Of a stretch of 30,853 nucleotides of DNA, positions 29,280 through 30,853 are shown one piece after another (the first letter of the stretch is position 1; each line of letters begins with the position of its first letter). A program made the position numbers and the translations under genes. Source of the DNA: Gnetum montanum (lineage: Eukaryota; Streptophyta; Gnetopsida; Gnetales; Gnetaceae); NCBI GenBank assembly GCA_015680685.1, contig MNCI01017777.1:291813-322665 (forward strand). The letters run 5' to 3'. Under the pieces are notes generated by a model. That model saw only the letters and a program-made list of their open reading frames with translations. It searched no databases and was not told the origin of the DNA.

Positions 29280-30853
29280 ATGTCTCCTTCTTCGTATGAA
29301 AGTGCCTTACTGCCTAGGTGTGAAATAAGAAATAGTCGATGGCGTAATACACATGACATTGATTCACTAGTCCCTCAAGAAGTTCAAGTGGTATATATTC
29401 ATCCTGATAGGTGTATACTATACTTCACCTTTATCCTCCATCAAGATGAACAACTGTGTTGGCGAGACTTAGAAGGTAACATAGTGTTACGTTTTGATCA
29501 TTTAGTCCCAAGCTTGCTTGTTCATGCTCTCACATGAATTAGCACGCTGCACTTACATGCAGATTACATTGTGCAAGACCATGACTTGAGAGAATATTGT
29601 CCGATAGAGGCACAATTTCAAAGGGACTTGCAACAATAGATACATCATATGTCTTTGAATGGTAAGTGCTCCCAGGATGCTCCACATGTCTTAAGTGAAA
29701 ATGAGGATGGTGAACCTACCTCAGGTAGTCGCCCACACAACGATGTTCCTCCCTTTGACTTTGGCCAAGGGGTTGTATATTAGAACCTTCATTCCACTAT
29801 TCATAACCCAAGTGCTACTACCCATGGGCATAAAGGATTCAAAAATGGAACATGAACTCATGATAAAGGTGGACATTCTAATCACAATCATGATTGGGGA
29901 CAAGACCGTAGAAGAGAAGGAAGCAGACAACTTCAAGGTTATGGTTCTCCTTCTTCTTTACCTTGATCATCTCCTTCACCCTCTCCTTCAATATCTAGAC
30001 ATGGTCATAAAGAAAAAGAAAATGGATATAAAGGTAAGAGAAGTGGAATTCATAGACAAAATAGCTAGGAAAGGGGACAAGGACACTCTAGAGAGTCATG
30101 ACATAGAAGAAGGGAGAGTAGAGAACAATGTAGGCATCATAGACATCATGGATGAGATGATTACAATGAACCCCTACTCATTACTTGAAGTATGTTAAAC
30201 ATAATTGAGGTTGTTAGAATTCCAACAAGGCACCAAAAAGATAATAGGATCAAGAGATTAGATATGAATAAAATCCCATAATTTGAAGGGGGATACAACA
30301 CTGATCCTTAGAATCACTTACAAGCATTCCATGATGTGTGTGCCTTAAAAAATATAGAGAATGAGTGACAAAAACTTAAGTTGTCCCCATGGACACTAGT
30401 TAAAGAAGTCGAAAGATGGCATCGATCTTCAGAATCGAAATCCATTTATAGATGGAGTACTATGTTAGAACCATTTAATGACAAGTACCAAATGTACTCC
30501 TGAGTATCTAACTTGTGAAAGAAAATATAAGGTTGGAAACAAGGAGGACATGAGACCTTGGATGCTTCCATGGGCCAATACTATGCACTATTACATTATT
30601 ATCCCAACCATGGTTATTTGCAAAGGGATCAACTATGCCATCTCATGAATGGGCTTAGGCATGAAATGAGAAGAACCCTTGGGACTTATGCCCAAGGGAG
30701 ACTATTCGAGCTTAGGTCCCATCAAATTCAAAGAGTATTGGAGAAATTTTCTAGGGAAGCAGGTGAGCTACAAAAAAGAAAAATAGCAAAAGAGTATAAC
30801 TAAGATTCTTCCCTTCGGAAGAGAGTAGCAAAATTTTGTGAGTATGAAGAAGA
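29280..30853 (+). pseudogene. E3 gag (decayed, incomplete)
   Basis: ATG at 29280 opens MSPSSYES and the frame runs to the TGA at 29535-29537, then on with only scattered stops. It has the N-terminal segment, an acidic patch (near 29690-29710), a basic His/Arg/Ser-rich stretch (about 29820-30160) and a capsid-like domain (about 30270-30790). The capsid-like domain shows FEGGYNTDP, the SPWTLVKEVERW core and a final open stretch (30558-30803) with LHYYPNHGYLQ and GLRHEMRRTLG. This W/F-rich helical layout fits the retrotransposon gag family. E3 lacks the frameshift seen in E2 at 20724, so it shows the correct frame better. Several TAG/TGA stops make it a pseudogene. Confidence 0.75.

Larger units (their letters stand above)
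29144..30853 (+). mobile_element. E3: second Athila-like element in tandem, truncated by window end
   Basis: After the shared LTR, the leader (GGACTTAGTTGTTTGTGCG, then GGAATGAACCCTTAGGGTTGGTTGAG) and gag repeat the order and sequence of E2 20250-21950 closely. The rest lies beyond base 30853. Confidence 0.85.

Overview
The window looks like repeat-rich nuclear DNA of a seed plant. It is AT-rich and poor in CG dinucleotides, and almost everything recognisable is decayed LTR retrotransposon. The tRNA-Asp-type primer binding site, the FMDD-type reverse transcriptase motif, the long region between pol and the 3' LTR and a third large ORF all point to the Athila/Tat branch of plant Ty3/gypsy elements. 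The depth of decay would suit a gymnosperm, but nothing proves the species. I found no intact host gene, tRNA, rRNA or CRISPR array.

Layout: (1) 1-9813 is the right-hand part of an Athila-like element (E1). It holds the gag tail, protease, RT, RNase H and integrase, a non-coding spacer, a decayed env-like/third ORF with coiled-coil character, a polypurine tract and a 909-bp LTR (8905-9813). (2) 9814-13278 is AT-rich DNA with no recognised gene. It carries short tandem and inverted repeats, including a cluster of TCATGGT/ACCATGA words, and ends in a ~102-bp tandem repeat that runs into a 743-bp assembly gap (13279-14021). (3) 14022-15110 holds a minus-strand gag fragment with a CCHC zinc knuckle. 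(4) 15120-19383 is a tandem array of five ~850-900-bp units, one with an internal 249-bp duplication. Each unit carries a sequence that resembles the start of a Copia-type LTR. (5) A second Athila-like element (E2) begins abruptly in the fifth unit: LTR 19384-20248, decayed tRNA-Asp PBS, gag, protease, RT, RNase H, integrase, spacer, polypurine tract, LTR 28236-29143. (6) The second LTR is followed directly by another PBS and gag (E3), which runs off the window. E2 and E3 are therefore LTR-internal-LTR-internal in tandem and share an LTR.

The coding regions once worked together as a retrotransposon: Gag particle, protease maturation, RT/RNase H cDNA synthesis primed by tRNA-Asp, and integrase insertion. 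All are now pseudogenes. Many stops are Gln codons turned into TAG or TAA, which fits cytosine deamination in a methylated genome. Catalytic residues are lost in different places in E1 and E2. The points most worth a second look are an LTR-promoter-like segment just upstream of the E1 third ORF, a poly(A)-signal-plus-A-tract scar between pol and the third ORF shared by E1 and E2, an unexplained insert replacing the third ORF in E2, the tandem E2/E3 arrangement, the LTR-like satellite, and a 59-bp inverted gap-fill artefact bounded by single Ns.
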